Part shown: positions 1-8,321 of the stretch, one piece after another
Layout: each line of letters begins with the position of its first letter
Numbering within the stretch: the stretch's first letter is position 1
From: Labilibaculum manganireducens
GTDB lineage: Bacteria > Bacteroidota > Bacteroidia > Bacteroidales > Marinifilaceae
Direction: 5' to 3'
DNA length: 62,007 nt
Assembly: GCF_002843385.1 (NCBI RefSeq)
Contig: NZ_MVDE01000029.1
Span: 1 to 62,007, forward strand
Position numbers and translations under genes: made by a program
The notes under the pieces: model-generated
What the model saw: the letters and a program-made list of their open reading frames with translations, nothing else
What the model was told of the DNA's origin: nothing
Database searches by the model: none

Positions 1-117
1 TGTTATGTAGTTGTATAAATACTAATGTAAATTTATTTTAAAATTTTAAAAGAATAATTTTGAGATTAATTCAAATTACGTACATTTACTTTATAATAAT
101 CTAAAATTTTTTAAGTA

Positions 118-309
118 ATGCCTACAGGTACAGTAAAATTTTTTAACGAATCCAAGGGATTTGGATTCATTAAAAACAGCGAAACAGGAGAAGACATCTT
201 TGTTCATGTAACAGGATTAATTGACAAAATTGATCAGGATGATAAAGTGACTTTTGACGTTGTAGAGGGAAAAAAAGGAATGAATGCGGTTAATGTAAAA
301 ATTGACTAA
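118..309 (+). CDS. Cold-shock domain protein (CspA family)
   Basis: This 63-residue protein is one cold-shock domain, a five-stranded OB-fold that binds single-stranded RNA or DNA and acts as an RNA chaperone in the cytoplasm. Both RNA-binding motifs are visible: RNP1 as KGFGFI (about residues 14-19) and RNP2 as DIFVHV (about 26-31). The length is right for a complete single-domain Csp. It stands alone, with an AT-rich leader upstream and a strong terminator 27 bases after the stop, so it is probably a monocistronic gene. Whether it responds to cold or is constitutive cannot be told from the sequence. Confidence 0.95.
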   Translation: MPTGTVKFFNESKGFGFIKNSETGEDIFVHVTGLIDKIDQDDKVTFDVVEGKKGMNAVNVKID

Positions 310-335
310 ATCAGAATAAAATATTTTTCCTTAGT

Positions 336-364
336 AAAGCTCAATGTAATGTTGAGCTTTTTTT
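336..364 (+). terminator. Intrinsic terminator of the cold-shock gene
   Basis: A perfect 9-bp stem (AAAGCTCAA / TTGAGCTTT) with a 7-base loop is followed by a T run. It separates the cold-shock gene from the menaquinone cluster. Confidence 0.9.
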
Positions 365-449
365 GTACACTGTTTTTTTCTTGATTTAGTTAATCAGGAA
401 TATGAATCAAGGAAAAATTTTCTTTGTTTTTTTCAATAGCAGATTATAT

Positions 450-457
450 TATTTTTG
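450..457 (+). promoter_or_regulatory. Bacteroidota -7 element before the thioesterase
   Basis: The sequence TATTTTTG matches the TAnnTTTG consensus of the Bacteroidota primary sigma factor. It ends only five bases before the preferred ATG, so the transcript would be leaderless or nearly so. A TTTG at 423-426 could be the -33 element, but the 23-bp spacing is a little long. Confidence 0.5.
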
Positions 458-461
458 TAAA

Positions 462-893
462 ATGATTAATGAAATAGATACACTTGACGTATTGAACAAG
501 ATGTGCTCAGATACTTTGATGGAGCACTTGGGTATTACTTACACCGAAGTAGGAGAAAACTATTTGGTTGCAGAAATGCCGGTAACATCAAATCATTGGC
601 AGCCTATGAAAATTCTTCATGGTGGAGCAACACTTGCTTTGGCCGAGTCGGTTGGGAGTGCCTTATCAGTAATAAAAACTGATATGGAAAAATATGAAGT
701 GAAAGGGATGGAGATTAATGCGAATCACATTCGAAGTATTAGAACAGGAACAGTTACTGCAAAAGCACACTTTATTCATAAAGGAAGTATGACTCACATA
801 GTTGAAGTGAATATTATAAATGAACAGGAAAAGTTGATTTCTGTGTGCCGGATAACCAATATTATTTTAAAAAAACAGAATGGTGGAAAATAG
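462..893 (+). CDS. Hotdog-fold acyl-CoA thioesterase (PaaI/MenI-like)
   Basis: A hotdog thioesterase of the PaaI/YbdB group, about 143 residues from the preferred start. The family signature is the HGGATLALAESVGS stretch, which forms the central helix and carries the catalytic acidic residue, followed by the strand-rich half ending in VCRITN. The frame is open further upstream, but the extra N-terminal residues are poorly conserved in style, and the ATG at 462 fits the family start and the -7 element. It overlaps menF by 14 bases and heads the menF-menD-menB genes. The likely substrate is therefore 1,4-dihydroxy-2-naphthoyl-CoA, the hydrolysis step (MenI) between MenB and MenA. That substrate is inferred from position; paralogues act on other acyl-CoAs. 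Confidence 0.85.
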   Translation: MINEIDTLDVLNKMCSDTLMEHLGITYTEVGENYLVAEMPVTSNHWQPMKILHGGATLALAESVGSALSVIKTDMEKYEVKGMEINANHIRSIRTGTVTAKAHFIHKGSMTHIVEVNIINEQEKLISVCRITNIILKKQNGGK

Positions 894-2001
894 AAATGAG
901 CTGTCTTCTTTCTTAAGCTGCTGTTTGCAGAATGACTTCCCCTTTTTCGCTTACCAGTTGCCCAAATCCGGGATGATTCAAATAGGAGTTCAAACCGATC
1001 AGGATTTGAAAGATTATCAACTTCTATCGGATTTGGAAGGGGAAAATGGTTTTGTGTTTTCTCCATTCGATACAGAAAGCAAGCATAAATCATGGTTCGT
1101 ACGAAGTGATATTAATTTGCAGGCCTCCGAAATTGATTCGGATTCTATTCAATTATTGGAATCGTATCATCCCGAAAAGGACGAAAAATTGCCGGCTGAT
1201 GTGAGTTTGGAAAGTTCACATGCTTTGTATTTTAACCAGATTTCGAAAATGATTAATGACCTGAAACAATTCAAGTTGGAAAAGGTCATTTTATCCCGAA
1301 TTCAAATTTTAGAGGGAATGGGAATGGATTGTGCCGTTGAATCCTTTTTGAAATTATCAGAATCTTACGATTCTGCATTTGTATTTTTGGTGTCGATACC
1401 CAAAGTGGGAACGTGGATTGGCGCGAGCCCCGAAACCTTATTGTCTTCAAAAAATAATACTGTTGAAACTGTTGCTTTGGCAGGAACTCAAAAGCTTGCA
1501 GGTAGAATTGCCGATCAGATTAAATGGGAGCAAAAAGAGGTGCATGAACAGGCTTTGGTAAGTTCGTATATTGAAAACGTTTTTAGGAATTACAATCTAA
1601 CCAAATATAAACGAACAGGTCCGGTAACATCTCTGGCAGGAAATGTTGTTCATCTAAAAACAACTTATTTGTTGCCATCGGGTATGAATTTCCATCAGTT
1701 GTCAAATTTGGTACAGGATCTTCATCCAACTCCTGCCGTTTGCGGCTTGCCAAAAAATAAGGCTCTGGAGTTAATTCGCGAAATTGAGGAACATGACAGA
1801 GAGTATTATGCCGGTTATTTGGGGCCAATAGAATCGAACGGATCAATTTCACTTTTTGTGAATCTGCGAAGTATGAAAGTACTTGAAAATCAAATGGCGC
1901 TTTTTGTTGGCGGAGGAATAACTTCGGATTCAATTCCTGAAAAAGAATGGGAAGAAACCTGTTTAAAAGCTCAAACCTTGCTGAATGTGATTCGTTCGTA
2001 A
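880..2001 (+). CDS. menF: Isochorismate synthase MenF
   Basis: MenF converts chorismate to isochorismate, the first committed step of menaquinone synthesis, in the cytoplasm with Mg2+. The 373-residue protein ends in the chorismate-binding fold. Visible motifs are GASPETLL, ALAGTQ, LHPTPAVCGLPK and the EEHDREYYAGYLGPI segment that contributes active-site and metal-binding acids. Length is normal for the MenF/EntC/DhbC group. The context (menD, menB next) argues for menaquinone rather than siderophore synthesis. The start overlaps the thioesterase end, indicating translational coupling. Confidence 0.95.
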   Translation: MVENRNELSSFLSCCLQNDFPFFAYQLPKSGMIQIGVQTDQDLKDYQLLSDLEGENGFVFSPFDTESKHKSWFVRSDINLQASEIDSDSIQLLESYHPEKDEKLPADVSLESSHALYFNQISKMINDLKQFKLEKVILSRIQILEGMGMDCAVESFLKLSESYDSAFVFLVSIPKVGTWIGASPETLLSSKNNTVETVALAGTQKLAGRIADQIKWEQKEVHEQALVSSYIENVFRNYNLTKYKRTGPVTSLAGNVVHLKTTYLLPSGMNFHQLSNLVQDLHPTPAVCGLPKNKALELIREIEEHDREYYAGYLGPIESNGSISLFVNLRSMKVLENQMALFVGGGITSDSIPEKEWEETCLKAQTLLNVIRS

Positions 2002-2100
2002 GGGAAGCCCAATAAATTATTATAAATTTGACCAAACATACATTTAAAATGCAATTTTTGCTTTTGTGTATTCTCGTTTAGAACAAGAAAAATAGATGAT

Positions 2101-3798
2101 ATGGAGCGCAATTACTCGGATATTAAAGGGGTTAAAGAATTGATTGATATCTGCTGGGCGAAAGGAATGGAATATGTGATTGTTTCGCCTGGTTCCCGTA
2201 ACGCACCATTAAGTATTTCCTTTGCGAAAGATGACCGAATTAAAAGTTTGGTGATTGTTGATGAAAGAAGCGCAGGATATTTTGCATTGGGTATTGCCCA
2301 GCAAACAAGAAAACCGGTTGGCTTGGTTTGTACATCGGGTACAGCCTTATTGAATTATGGACCTGCTGTTGCCGAAGCTTTTTATCAGAGACTGCCTTTG
2401 GTGGTTATTTCGGCAGACCGGCCTGCAGAGTGGGTCGGACAAGATGATTCTCAGGCTTTGTCGCAAGTAAATGTTTTCGGACAATTTGTAAAGGCGGGTT
2501 ATCAATTGCCGTTAGATGCAAATAATGCCGATGATTGCTGGTATTTAAACCGAATGGTGAACGAGGCTTTATCCAAAGCTCAAAGTGGACGTTTAGGACC
2601 TGTTCATATTAATTTCCCTTTGCGTGAACCTCTTTACGGAGTGAGAAATTATCCCAACTCTATAGAGCGGGTGATTGGGAAAATCAATTCGGTTGATGAA
2701 TTAAGTGCTGATGCAATTTCCTTACTTGCCGGTATTGTGAATTCCAATCAGAAAATTGTAATTCTGGCTGGTTTGTTACATCCCCAGGCAGAATTAAATG
2801 AATTGCTTGCCGAATTGGCTCAAAACAAGAATGTTGTAATTCTTACCGAATCGGTATCAAACCTTCATAATAAAGAGTTTTTGCCTTGTATCGACCGGGT
2901 GATTTGCTCGATTAAGGATGAGGAATTAGATCATTTTAAGCCAGATCTGCTGATTAATTTTGGCGGGCCTTTGGTTTCTAAAATGATAAAATCCTTTTTA
3001 AGAAAAAACAAGCCTAAAGAACATTGGTTTGTGGGGAAAGAAGATCATTTTATTGATACATTCAAGAATCTTACTTCTCATATCGATGTATCGCCATTGG
3101 CATTTTTTAAGCAATTACTGCCATTGATAAAACCATCTGACAGTTCCTTTTCGGACAGTTGGAAATGCAGGGATGCCGAGGTTTCGGAAATTCATTCGGA
3201 CTATCTGAAGAATATAGAATGGAGCGATTTGAAGGTTTTCGAACAGATATTACATGCAATTCCCGAAGGTGGAAATCTGCAGCTGGCGAATAGTTCAGTG
3301 GTGCGCTATGCTCAGCTATTTAAAACATCGGCTGCACTTACTTACAATTCGAATCGCGGAACCAGTGGGATTGATGGATGCACGTCGACCGCAGTAGGTG
3401 CTGCACTGGTGAATGGGAAAACAACCACGCTGATTACGGGTGATATTAGTTTTTTTTACGACTCAAATGCATTGTGGAATAGATATTTGCAGCCGAATTT
3501 TAAAATTATCCTGATAAACAACGGAGGAGGAGGAATTTTCCGCTTTATTTCGGGACCTTCGGGGGTAGATGAATTGGAAGAATATTTTGAAACGGTGCAG
3601 AATTACAAAGCCGGTAAATTGGCTGAAACATTCGGTCTGGATTATTTTTATGCCGAAAATCAAGAGGAAGTGAATAGCATGCTTCCTAATTTCTATGCTG
3701 TCAGCAATCGTGCTGCAATACTGGAAATAAAAACACCCAGAACGGTGAACGATCAAGTATTAATAAATTATTTTAAAACTATAAAAGCAAAGGTATGA
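2101..3798 (+). CDS. menD: MenD, SEPHCHC synthase (ThDP enzyme)
   Basis: MenD joins isochorismate and 2-oxoglutarate to give 2-succinyl-5-enolpyruvyl-6-hydroxy-3-cyclohexene-1-carboxylate, using thiamine diphosphate and a divalent metal. The 565 residues show the usual three-domain layout. The N-terminal domain has [10 protein letters not shown] and the [12 protein letters not shown] segment with the ThDP-activating glutamate. The C-terminal domain has the cofactor motif running from [17 protein letters not shown] to [10 protein letters not shown]. Length matches known MenD proteins. The stop overlaps the menB start by four bases (ATGA), so the two are translationally coupled. Confidence 0.97.
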   Translation: MERNYSDIKGVKELIDICWAKGMEYVIVSPGSRNAPLSISFAKDDRIKSLVIVDERSAGYFALGIAQQTRKPVGLVCTSGTALLNYGPAVAEAFYQRLPLVVISADRPAEWVGQDDSQALSQVNVFGQFVKAGYQLPLDANNADDCWYLNRMVNEALSKAQSGRLGPVHINFPLREPLYGVRNYPNSIERVIGKINSVDELSADAISLLAGIVNSNQKIVILAGLLHPQAELNELLAELAQNKNVVILTESVSNLHNKEFLPCIDRVICSIKDEELDHFKPDLLINFGGPLVSKMIKSFLRKNKPKEHWFVGKEDHFIDTFKNLTSHIDVSPLAFFKQLLPLIKPSDSSFSDSWKCRDAEVSEIHSDYLKNIEWSDLKVFEQILHAIPEGGNLQLANSSVVRYAQLFKTSAALTYNSNRGTSGIDGCTSTAVGAALVNGKTTTLITGDISFFYDSNALWNRYLQPNFKIILINNGGGGIFRFISGPSGVDELEEYFETVQNYKAGKLAETFGLDYFYAENQEEVNSMLPNFYAVSNRAAILEIKTPRTVNDQVLINYFKTIKAKV

Positions 3799-4619
3799 CA
3801 ACCAGAACCTGGACTACCATTAAAGAATACGAAGACATTAAATTCGATTTTTTCGAAGGGATTGCGAAGATAACAATCAACCGGCCAGAGGTCTATAATG
3901 CATTTCGTCCGCAAACCAATTTTGATATGTTGGATGCGATGGATATATGCCGCGAACGCAGCGATATTGGTGTAATTGTGTTTACCGGAACCGGCGACAA
4001 AGCCTTTTGTTCGGGTGGTGACCAAAATGTAAAAGGAGTGGGTGGTTATATCGATGATCATGGCGTACCTCGTTTAAATGTATTGGATCTGCACAAAGCA
4101 ATTCGTTCGATGCCCAAGCCGGTGATTGCTATGGTAAATGGGTATGCAATTGGCGGTGGTCACGTTTTGCATATTGTTTGCGATTTAACGATTGCTTCGG
4201 AGAATGCTAAGTTTGGGCAAACCGGACCGAAAGTAGGTAGTTTCGATGCCGGATTTGGTTCTTCTTATTTGGCTCGTCACGTAGGCCAGAAAAAGGCCCG
4301 CGAAATTTGGTTCCTTTGCAAACAATATACTGCCAAAGAAGCCGAAGAAATGGGAATGGTAAATAAAGTAGTTCCCTTAGAGCAATTGGAAGACGAGACT
4401 GTAGATTGGTGTAAAACCATGCTGATGCGCAGCCCAATGGCTCTAAGAATGATTAAACGCGGATTGAATGCTGAGCTCGACGGACAACGTGGATTGATGG
4501 AATTTGCCGGTGATGCCACCATGATGTATTACTTGATGGAGGAAGCACAGGAAGGAAAAAATGCATTCCTTGAAAAACGTGATCCTGATTTTCAGAAGTT
4601 CCCTAAATTTCCTGGATAA
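3795..4619 (+). CDS. menB: MenB, 1,4-dihydroxy-2-naphthoyl-CoA synthase
   Basis: A crotonase-superfamily enzyme that cyclises o-succinylbenzoyl-CoA to 1,4-dihydroxy-2-naphthoyl-CoA. The 274 residues carry the oxyanion-hole segments FCSGGDQ and [12 protein letters not shown], then the MenB-specific [20 protein letters not shown], which distinguishes it from general enoyl-CoA hydratases. The C-terminus ends in the typical KFPKFPG. It is the last gene of this men block, with a terminator close behind. The remaining men genes (menA, menC, menE) lie about 7.6 kb downstream on the same strand. Confidence 0.97.
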   Translation: MTTRTWTTIKEYEDIKFDFFEGIAKITINRPEVYNAFRPQTNFDMLDAMDICRERSDIGVIVFTGTGDKAFCSGGDQNVKGVGGYIDDHGVPRLNVLDLHKAIRSMPKPVIAMVNGYAIGGGHVLHIVCDLTIASENAKFGQTGPKVGSFDAGFGSSYLARHVGQKKAREIWFLCKQYTAKEAEEMGMVNKVVPLEQLEDETVDWCKTMLMRSPMALRMIKRGLNAELDGQRGLMEFAGDATMMYYLMEEAQEGKNAFLEKRDPDFQKFPKFPG

Positions 4620-4640
4620 TTCAGAAAAAGATACTATTAA

Positions 4641-4676
4641 AATGGCCATTGGATTGATTCGATGGCCATTTTTTTT
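4641..4676 (+). terminator. Intrinsic terminator after menB
   Basis: Inverted repeat AATGGCCAT / ATGGCCATT with an 11-12 base loop followed by eight Ts. It closes the thioesterase-menF-menD-menB unit. Confidence 0.85.
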
Positions 4677-4679
4677 AAT

Positions 4680-4916
4680 AGTCCCCTTCAGGGGATTTAG
4701 GGGTAGCAAGAAGAGTTGTTTGTGATGCCATACCCCAATGCCAATTACCCCAAACCCCTGAAGGGGCTTACTGGCAGGCATTTTTTTTTGAAGTCCCCTT
4801 TAGGGGATTTAGGGGTAGCAAGAAGGAAATATCCAGTAATGAATTACCCCAAACCCCTGAAGGGGCTTACTGGCAGGCATTTTTTTTGAAGTCCCCTTTA
4901 GGGGATTTAGGGGTAG
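4680..4916. repeat. REP-like tandem palindromic repeats (about 99-bp unit)
   Basis: A forward element reading AGTCCCCTTYAGGGG then ATTTAGGGGTA occurs at 4680, 4790 and 4889. Its near reverse complement, TTACCCCAAACCCCTGAAG then GGGCTTACTGGCAGGCA, occurs at 4745 and 4844. Forward and reverse arms alternate with T-rich spacers, giving a 99-bp direct period. Each arm also contains its own small palindrome (CCCCTTTAGGGG or CCCCTGAAGGGG), so single strands could fold into nested hairpins. No open frame runs through it. A further degenerate copy lies at 8209-8270. This looks like a dispersed REP/MITE-type element; no transposase gene is in the window. Confidence 0.85.
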
Positions 4917-5107
4917 GATAAGGATTGCATCGCTTTTTTTATTCTTGATAAAAGAATACCTTCGATATGCCATTTTATTGCTAAGGTTTTATCCATAGTT
5001 GTAGTGATTAGAAAGCAAGCATGTGAATTAAGAATTGGTAATTAAAGAAGAGTAGATTAAAAAAAGAATGAACTATAGTTTTGCGCTAGCGGGGATAACT
5101 AGGCACC
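4917..5107. other. Non-coding stretch after the repeats
   Basis: AT-rich sequence between the repeat block and the unknown minus-strand operon. I see no gene, RNA or convincing terminator in it. Confidence 0.5.
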
Positions 5108-5566
5108 CTACAAAAAGCCTTTTATGAAATTATAAATTGAAATGAGTAGTGCTATTAATGCAAATGAAAATGTCCACCAGTAGGTTTTAGACATACGTTT
5201 AGAGTTTTTTACATCATATTTTAATTTTTCAAAGGTTAAATTCTCAACTTCTTCATGTTTTTTATTTTTTCCCTTTTGTAGATCGAATTGTTTTCTAAAT
5301 CCACCGTTTTTAATAAACCTTTCCGTTTCTTCAGCAATTGGTTCTATTCTAAAATGGTTAGCGTTATACCTGTGCACCTCTCCTAAGCCTTCATAGTTTA
5401 TAGTAGATAGATAATATGAATAATCACCTGATTTAACTTCAGGAAATAGATCTATAAAATTATCTGCTGACTCCAGTAAAAGATCATCATTAACAAAACC
5501 ATTCTTTAGAGCAAGGGTCAGAATATGATCTAAAAGCTTACTCTCATTTTCCGTAAATTCTCTCAT
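5108..5566 (-). CDS. Unknown protein with C-terminal membrane anchor
   Basis: A 152-residue protein I do not recognise. The N-terminal two thirds looks soluble and helical, with an IAEETERFIKNGGFRKQF stretch that resembles the end of small winged-helix or phage-type hypothetical proteins. A charged KGKNKKHEEVE segment follows, then one membrane helix near residues 127-149 (WWTFSFALIALLISIYNFI), leaving almost nothing beyond the membrane. It is the last of three closely packed minus-strand genes, 42 bases after its neighbour. The combination of a small soluble domain and a tail anchor next to another membrane protein suggests a membrane complex; no function is assigned. Confidence 0.75.
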   Translation of the reverse strand: MREFTENESKLLDHILTLALKNGFVNDDLLLESADNFIDLFPEVKSGDYSYYLSTINYEGLGEVHRYNANHFRIEPIAEETERFIKNGGFRKQFDLQKGKNKKHEEVENLTFEKLKYDVKNSKRMSKTYWWTFSFALIALLISIYNFIKGFL

Positions 5567-5608
5567 AATTTTTATTGCTATAAAATATTACATTGGATTA
5601 ATGGTTGA

Positions 5609-6265
5609 CTATCCATTCATTATTTCATTAGATTCTTCCAAGCTTACGGATTCATTGTTTCTTGCTTTTTCTAATCTTCGATAGAAAAATTTCATTATGT
5701 GTTCATATTCATATTTAACGCTGCAGTAATTACTAAAAGCTTTAATTTGGAGATCAATTTTTTGAGCATCGCCAATACGTTCTGACAGTTCTTTGTCTCT
5801 ATTATTAGTACCGCCATAAATCGGACCATAGTTTATTTTCGTAATATAGGTTCTAAGAGTATAGAATATATCATCAAAATTTTTTCGATCAGCTTTCAAT
5901 GCATATGTTAGTGCTTCTAATTGAGTGAGAAATCTTTCAACACACTGCATATCATCAGTAATTGATTTAGCTAAGAGGGTATAATAAATTTCTTGTGATT
6001 TGTTTTCGACTATTGTGATTCGTTTTTGAGAAACGAGTATTTCGGCCATGGTCTTTTTAGACTCTTTTAGTTCTTCTCTTATTTCCAGATATTTGATAAT
6101 CTGAAATCCAATGTGTAATGTGACGATAATACCTATAAATGCTGCAATAATTCCAATAAAGGTTTCTCCATTAACTGAAAAAGGAATGACTCTTAGTATA
6201 GAAAAAATTAATGCTATAACTGCTATTCCAAATAGCAAAATATTAAAAAGGGTTTGTTTGTTCAT
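5609..6265 (-). CDS. Unknown protein with two N-terminal membrane helices and coiled coil
   Basis: A 218-residue protein of unknown family. Two hydrophobic helices lie at about residues 9-27 and 35-60, separated by a short loop (VIPFSVNGETF). A charged helical region follows (YLEIREELKESKKTMAEIL) that probably forms a coiled coil, then a helical cytoplasmic domain with several aromatic residues. This layout of a two-helix hairpin plus a helical domain occurs in several bacterial membrane effectors and sensors, but there is no motif that fixes a role. It lies between the other two unknown genes, 11 bases after the upstream one, and all three are probably one transcript. Confidence 0.75.
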   Translation of the reverse strand: MNKQTLFNILLFGIAVIALIFSILRVIPFSVNGETFIGIIAAFIGIIVTLHIGFQIIKYLEIREELKESKKTMAEILVSQKRITIVENKSQEIYYTLLAKSITDDMQCVERFLTQLEALTYALKADRKNFDDIFYTLRTYITKINYGPIYGGTNNRDKELSERIGDAQKIDLQIKAFSNYCSVKYEYEHIMKFFYRRLEKARNNESVSLEESNEIMNG

Positions 6266-6276
6266 TTTTGTGTTTA

Positions 6277-6729
6277 TTATTTACTTACTGTTTGGGTTTG
6301 CAATAGAACTCTAATATTTCTAAGGGGACTACTTACTTGTATTTCTATATTAGCTCTTTTCTTAATCAAAATATGCTGTAAGTCATGCACGTACATAATT
6401 GAATGCTTTTCAATAATTGCAGAAAAATACTCATCATTAAAAATATTATTTAAAGATTTTGGACGAGGCATTTGGGGCTTTGGTTGATTATATTCAATTA
6501 CAGAAGCCATACAAGGGAGACGATAATTAATATTTTTGATTGCTTTATCAGTTAAGTAAACAGGAACAAGATCTTCTATACTATAGGCAGTTTCAAGGCC
6601 CGAAAAATAAACTTTATCATTCTCGAATCTTGAAATTGTAAATAAAAGAGTTTCATCAGTATTCTTACAATTAGCTCGCTTGAGACTTACGATATCATTC
6701 TTTATAAATTCTTTTAAAATATCACTCAT
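6277..6729 (-). CDS. Unknown soluble protein, first gene of three-gene operon
   Basis: A 150-residue protein with no signal peptide or membrane helix. The first half alternates short strands (TLLFTISRFENDKVYFSG, AYSIEDLVPVYLTDKAI). A proline-rich PKPQMPRPKS segment follows, then a C-terminal half with HSIMYVHDLQHILIK. I do not recognise the family. The VPVYLTDKAI and INYRLP wording resembles small hypothetical proteins of Bacteroidota mobile regions, which is only an impression. It opens the operon that continues with the two membrane proteins, 11 bases away. Confidence 0.7.
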   Translation of the reverse strand: MSDILKEFIKNDIVSLKRANCKNTDETLLFTISRFENDKVYFSGLETAYSIEDLVPVYLTDKAIKNINYRLPCMASVIEYNQPKPQMPRPKSLNNIFNDEYFSAIIEKHSIMYVHDLQHILIKKRANIEIQVSSPLRNIRVLLQTQTVSK

Positions 6730-6932
6730 TATTTATGTTTTGGTGTATTAGTAATATACTAAATAAGGAGTATTCCACAAAATACCCCTAAGAGCTTAAC
6801 TATCAAGAGTGTAATAAAAACGAATGCTTTAAAACCTCCTGTTTCACATCATTTAGCAGTCGTTGAGATTATCGGCATTACTAGCATAAGATGAATTTAG
6901 AGTGTAGGAGTGCTTTTTTAATCTTATCAATT

Positions 6933-6971
6933 ATAAAAAAAAAACAAAGACAAGCCCCGCATCACTTGTCT
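6933..6971 (-). terminator. Terminator of the DUF6261-like gene
   Basis: Read on the minus strand, AGACAAG pairs with CTTGTCT around a 10-base GC-rich loop and is followed by a T-rich run (the A run at 6936-6948 on the plus strand). It lies about 30 bases after the stop of the gene starting at 7743. Confidence 0.75.
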
Positions 6972-6999
6972 CCGTTTTACTATTTAAATTTGGAATGAC

Positions 7000-7743
7000 C
7001 TATTCCACTTCACTAGTGGCTTCTTCGGGAGTAGTCGTTTTGCTTCTTCTGCTCCTTATTTTAGTGTTGATAGTAGCAATGTACTGAGCTATTTTGGCAA
7101 AAGGCACGCCAAACTCAGCTGGTTTTGCATTTGCCATTGCACTTAAATAGGGCAATAGTTTATCGTTCATAATTTCCAGAACTACTTTCGATTGCACACT
7201 CGAAGGAATAATTTCTTCTTTGGTAGCCAAAACACCTTGATTTTTCCGGTACAAATCCAGAAGATCTATTGCTGCGACTTTCATCTCGCCAAGAGGTGTT
7301 GCAACCCCAACCAAGCTTGCAATAATTGCTTGCATTTCGGGCTTTTCAAATTCTTCGATCATCGAGGAAGCACGAGCCAATTCTTTTTCGTAGCCTAATT
7401 TGTAAAAGTTTAGGTCGTAAGCCACAATTTTTTTCCAGATTTTTTCTGCATTTTGGGCAATGGTTTCATCGGAGGCATGTGTGTTTGCATCCACAAAACT
7501 TTTAAAACAAATTGCTCTATCGTCAAACAGTTTGTCGAGTTTGGCTAATTCGGCCGTAAATTCATGACTTCTTTCTACACCAATCGAATTCGATAAAACT
7601 GCAGCTTCTTTTCTCAAATCTGTTGTGATGCCAGTTAAATAGGTATCGGTACTAAAATCTTTTTGTCCGATTTCGAACAGGGCATTGTCTGCTACACTTT
7701 GTGCCTCGTCGGCACCACATTTACTTAAGATTGTAAAATCCAT
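7000..7743 (-). CDS. DUF6261-like helical protein
   Basis: A 247-residue, almost entirely helical protein with no signal peptide or membrane segment. It resembles the DUF6261 family, a Bacteroidota-specific group of unknown function: an N-terminal region followed by repeated helices with RSHEFTAELAKLDKLFDDR and a YLSAMANAKPAEFG segment. The tail is charged and low-complexity (RSRRSKTTTPEEATSEVE). Members of such families often occur in several copies per genome near mobile or variable regions, which would fit the repeats on either side here. The family call is from memory of its style, so only moderately sure. It has its own terminator. Confidence 0.65.
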   Translation of the reverse strand: MDFTILSKCGADEAQSVADNALFEIGQKDFSTDTYLTGITTDLRKEAAVLSNSIGVERSHEFTAELAKLDKLFDDRAICFKSFVDANTHASDETIAQNAEKIWKKIVAYDLNFYKLGYEKELARASSMIEEFEKPEMQAIIASLVGVATPLGEMKVAAIDLLDLYRKNQGVLATKEEIIPSSVQSKVVLEIMNDKLLPYLSAMANAKPAEFGVPFAKIAQYIATINTKIRSRRSKTTTPEEATSEVE

Positions 7744-7928
7744 AATTGAATCATTTTAAGGGTTATTTAATGAAATTTTATTAGCGGGTGGTTGAAACTA
7801 TGAAAATTATTTTAATTAGGGAAGTTTTACAGATAGATATTATGGTAAAATTACAATATTGCAACTTGGCACATTTGACAGCTTATTTTTTAGTGTAAAA
7901 CAATTATCTTAGTTGATTTTATGTTGTG
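7744..7928. other. Non-coding leader region
   Basis: AT-rich spacer between the DUF6261-like gene and the tandem repeat. It should contain the promoter of the minus-strand gene, but I see no clear TAnnTTTG in that orientation. Confidence 0.4.
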
Positions 7929-8190
7929 AAATTTGTTGGCAAAGAGTCATCCTGCAAGTTGAAAACTGGAATATCTGTCGGCAAAACGCTCTTTGTGGAA
8001 AAAATTGGGAAAAACCACGCGGCAAAATGCTCCCGACGATCAGACTTGGGTAAAACCACGTGGCAAAAAGCTCTCGACGATCAGACTAGAGCAAAACCAC
8101 GCGGCAATGTTCTCTCGATGATCAACAAATAAAGTTTTCCGTTGGCAAACTGCTCTCGACGATCAGACTTGGGTAAAACCACGTGGCAAA
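7929..8190. repeat. 41-bp tandem repeat, about six units
   Basis: Units align at a period of 41 bases: the shared GGC of each unit falls at 7980, 8021, 8062, 8103, 8144 and 8185, with a further degenerate unit at 7938 (42-base step). The best conserved unit reads AAAACCACGYGGCAAA, then a variable pair, GCTCTCGACGATCAGACTTG and GGT. Several units contain the palindrome CCACGTGG or CCACGCGG. Because 41 is not a multiple of three, the reading frame shifts in every unit, so the short open frame running through it is unlikely to be a gene. The whole unit is repeated, with no unique spacers, so this is not CRISPR. Confidence 0.85.
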
Positions 8191-8208
8191 TATTTCAAAC
8201 TGAGCGGT

Positions 8209-8270
8209 AATTACCCCAATCCCCTAAAGGGACTTATTGGCAGCTGTTTTTTTGAAGTCTACCGGGTAGC
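8209..8270. repeat. Degenerate copy of the REP-like element
   Basis: AATTACCCCAATCCCCTAAA, then GGGACTTATTGGCAGCTG, a T run, and GAAGTCTACCGGGTAG. This has the same arm order as the tandem elements at 4745-4916 but with several mismatches, and the second arm is shortened. It puts related repeats on both sides of the 4.9-8.2 kb stretch, in the same orientation. Confidence 0.7.
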
Positions 8271-8321
8271 TGTGAATCCATATTTTCATTATCTTGAACA
8301 CTCAAAATAAAAGGAAATACA

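Noticed and set aside
794-1093. Minus-strand frame over the thioesterase/menF junction
   Set aside because: Both plus-strand genes are well supported; this is an antisense by-product.
6111-6487. Plus-strand frames opposite the unknown operon
   Set aside because: They are antisense to the three tightly spaced minus-strand genes and have no start signals.
7926-8132. Open frame of 68 codons through the 41-bp repeat
   Set aside because: The repeat step is not a multiple of three, so the frame changes in every unit. The protein has no repeat structure of its own and no start signal.
7929-8190. CRISPR-like array
   Set aside because: The entire 41-bp unit is repeated without unique spacers and there are no cas genes.
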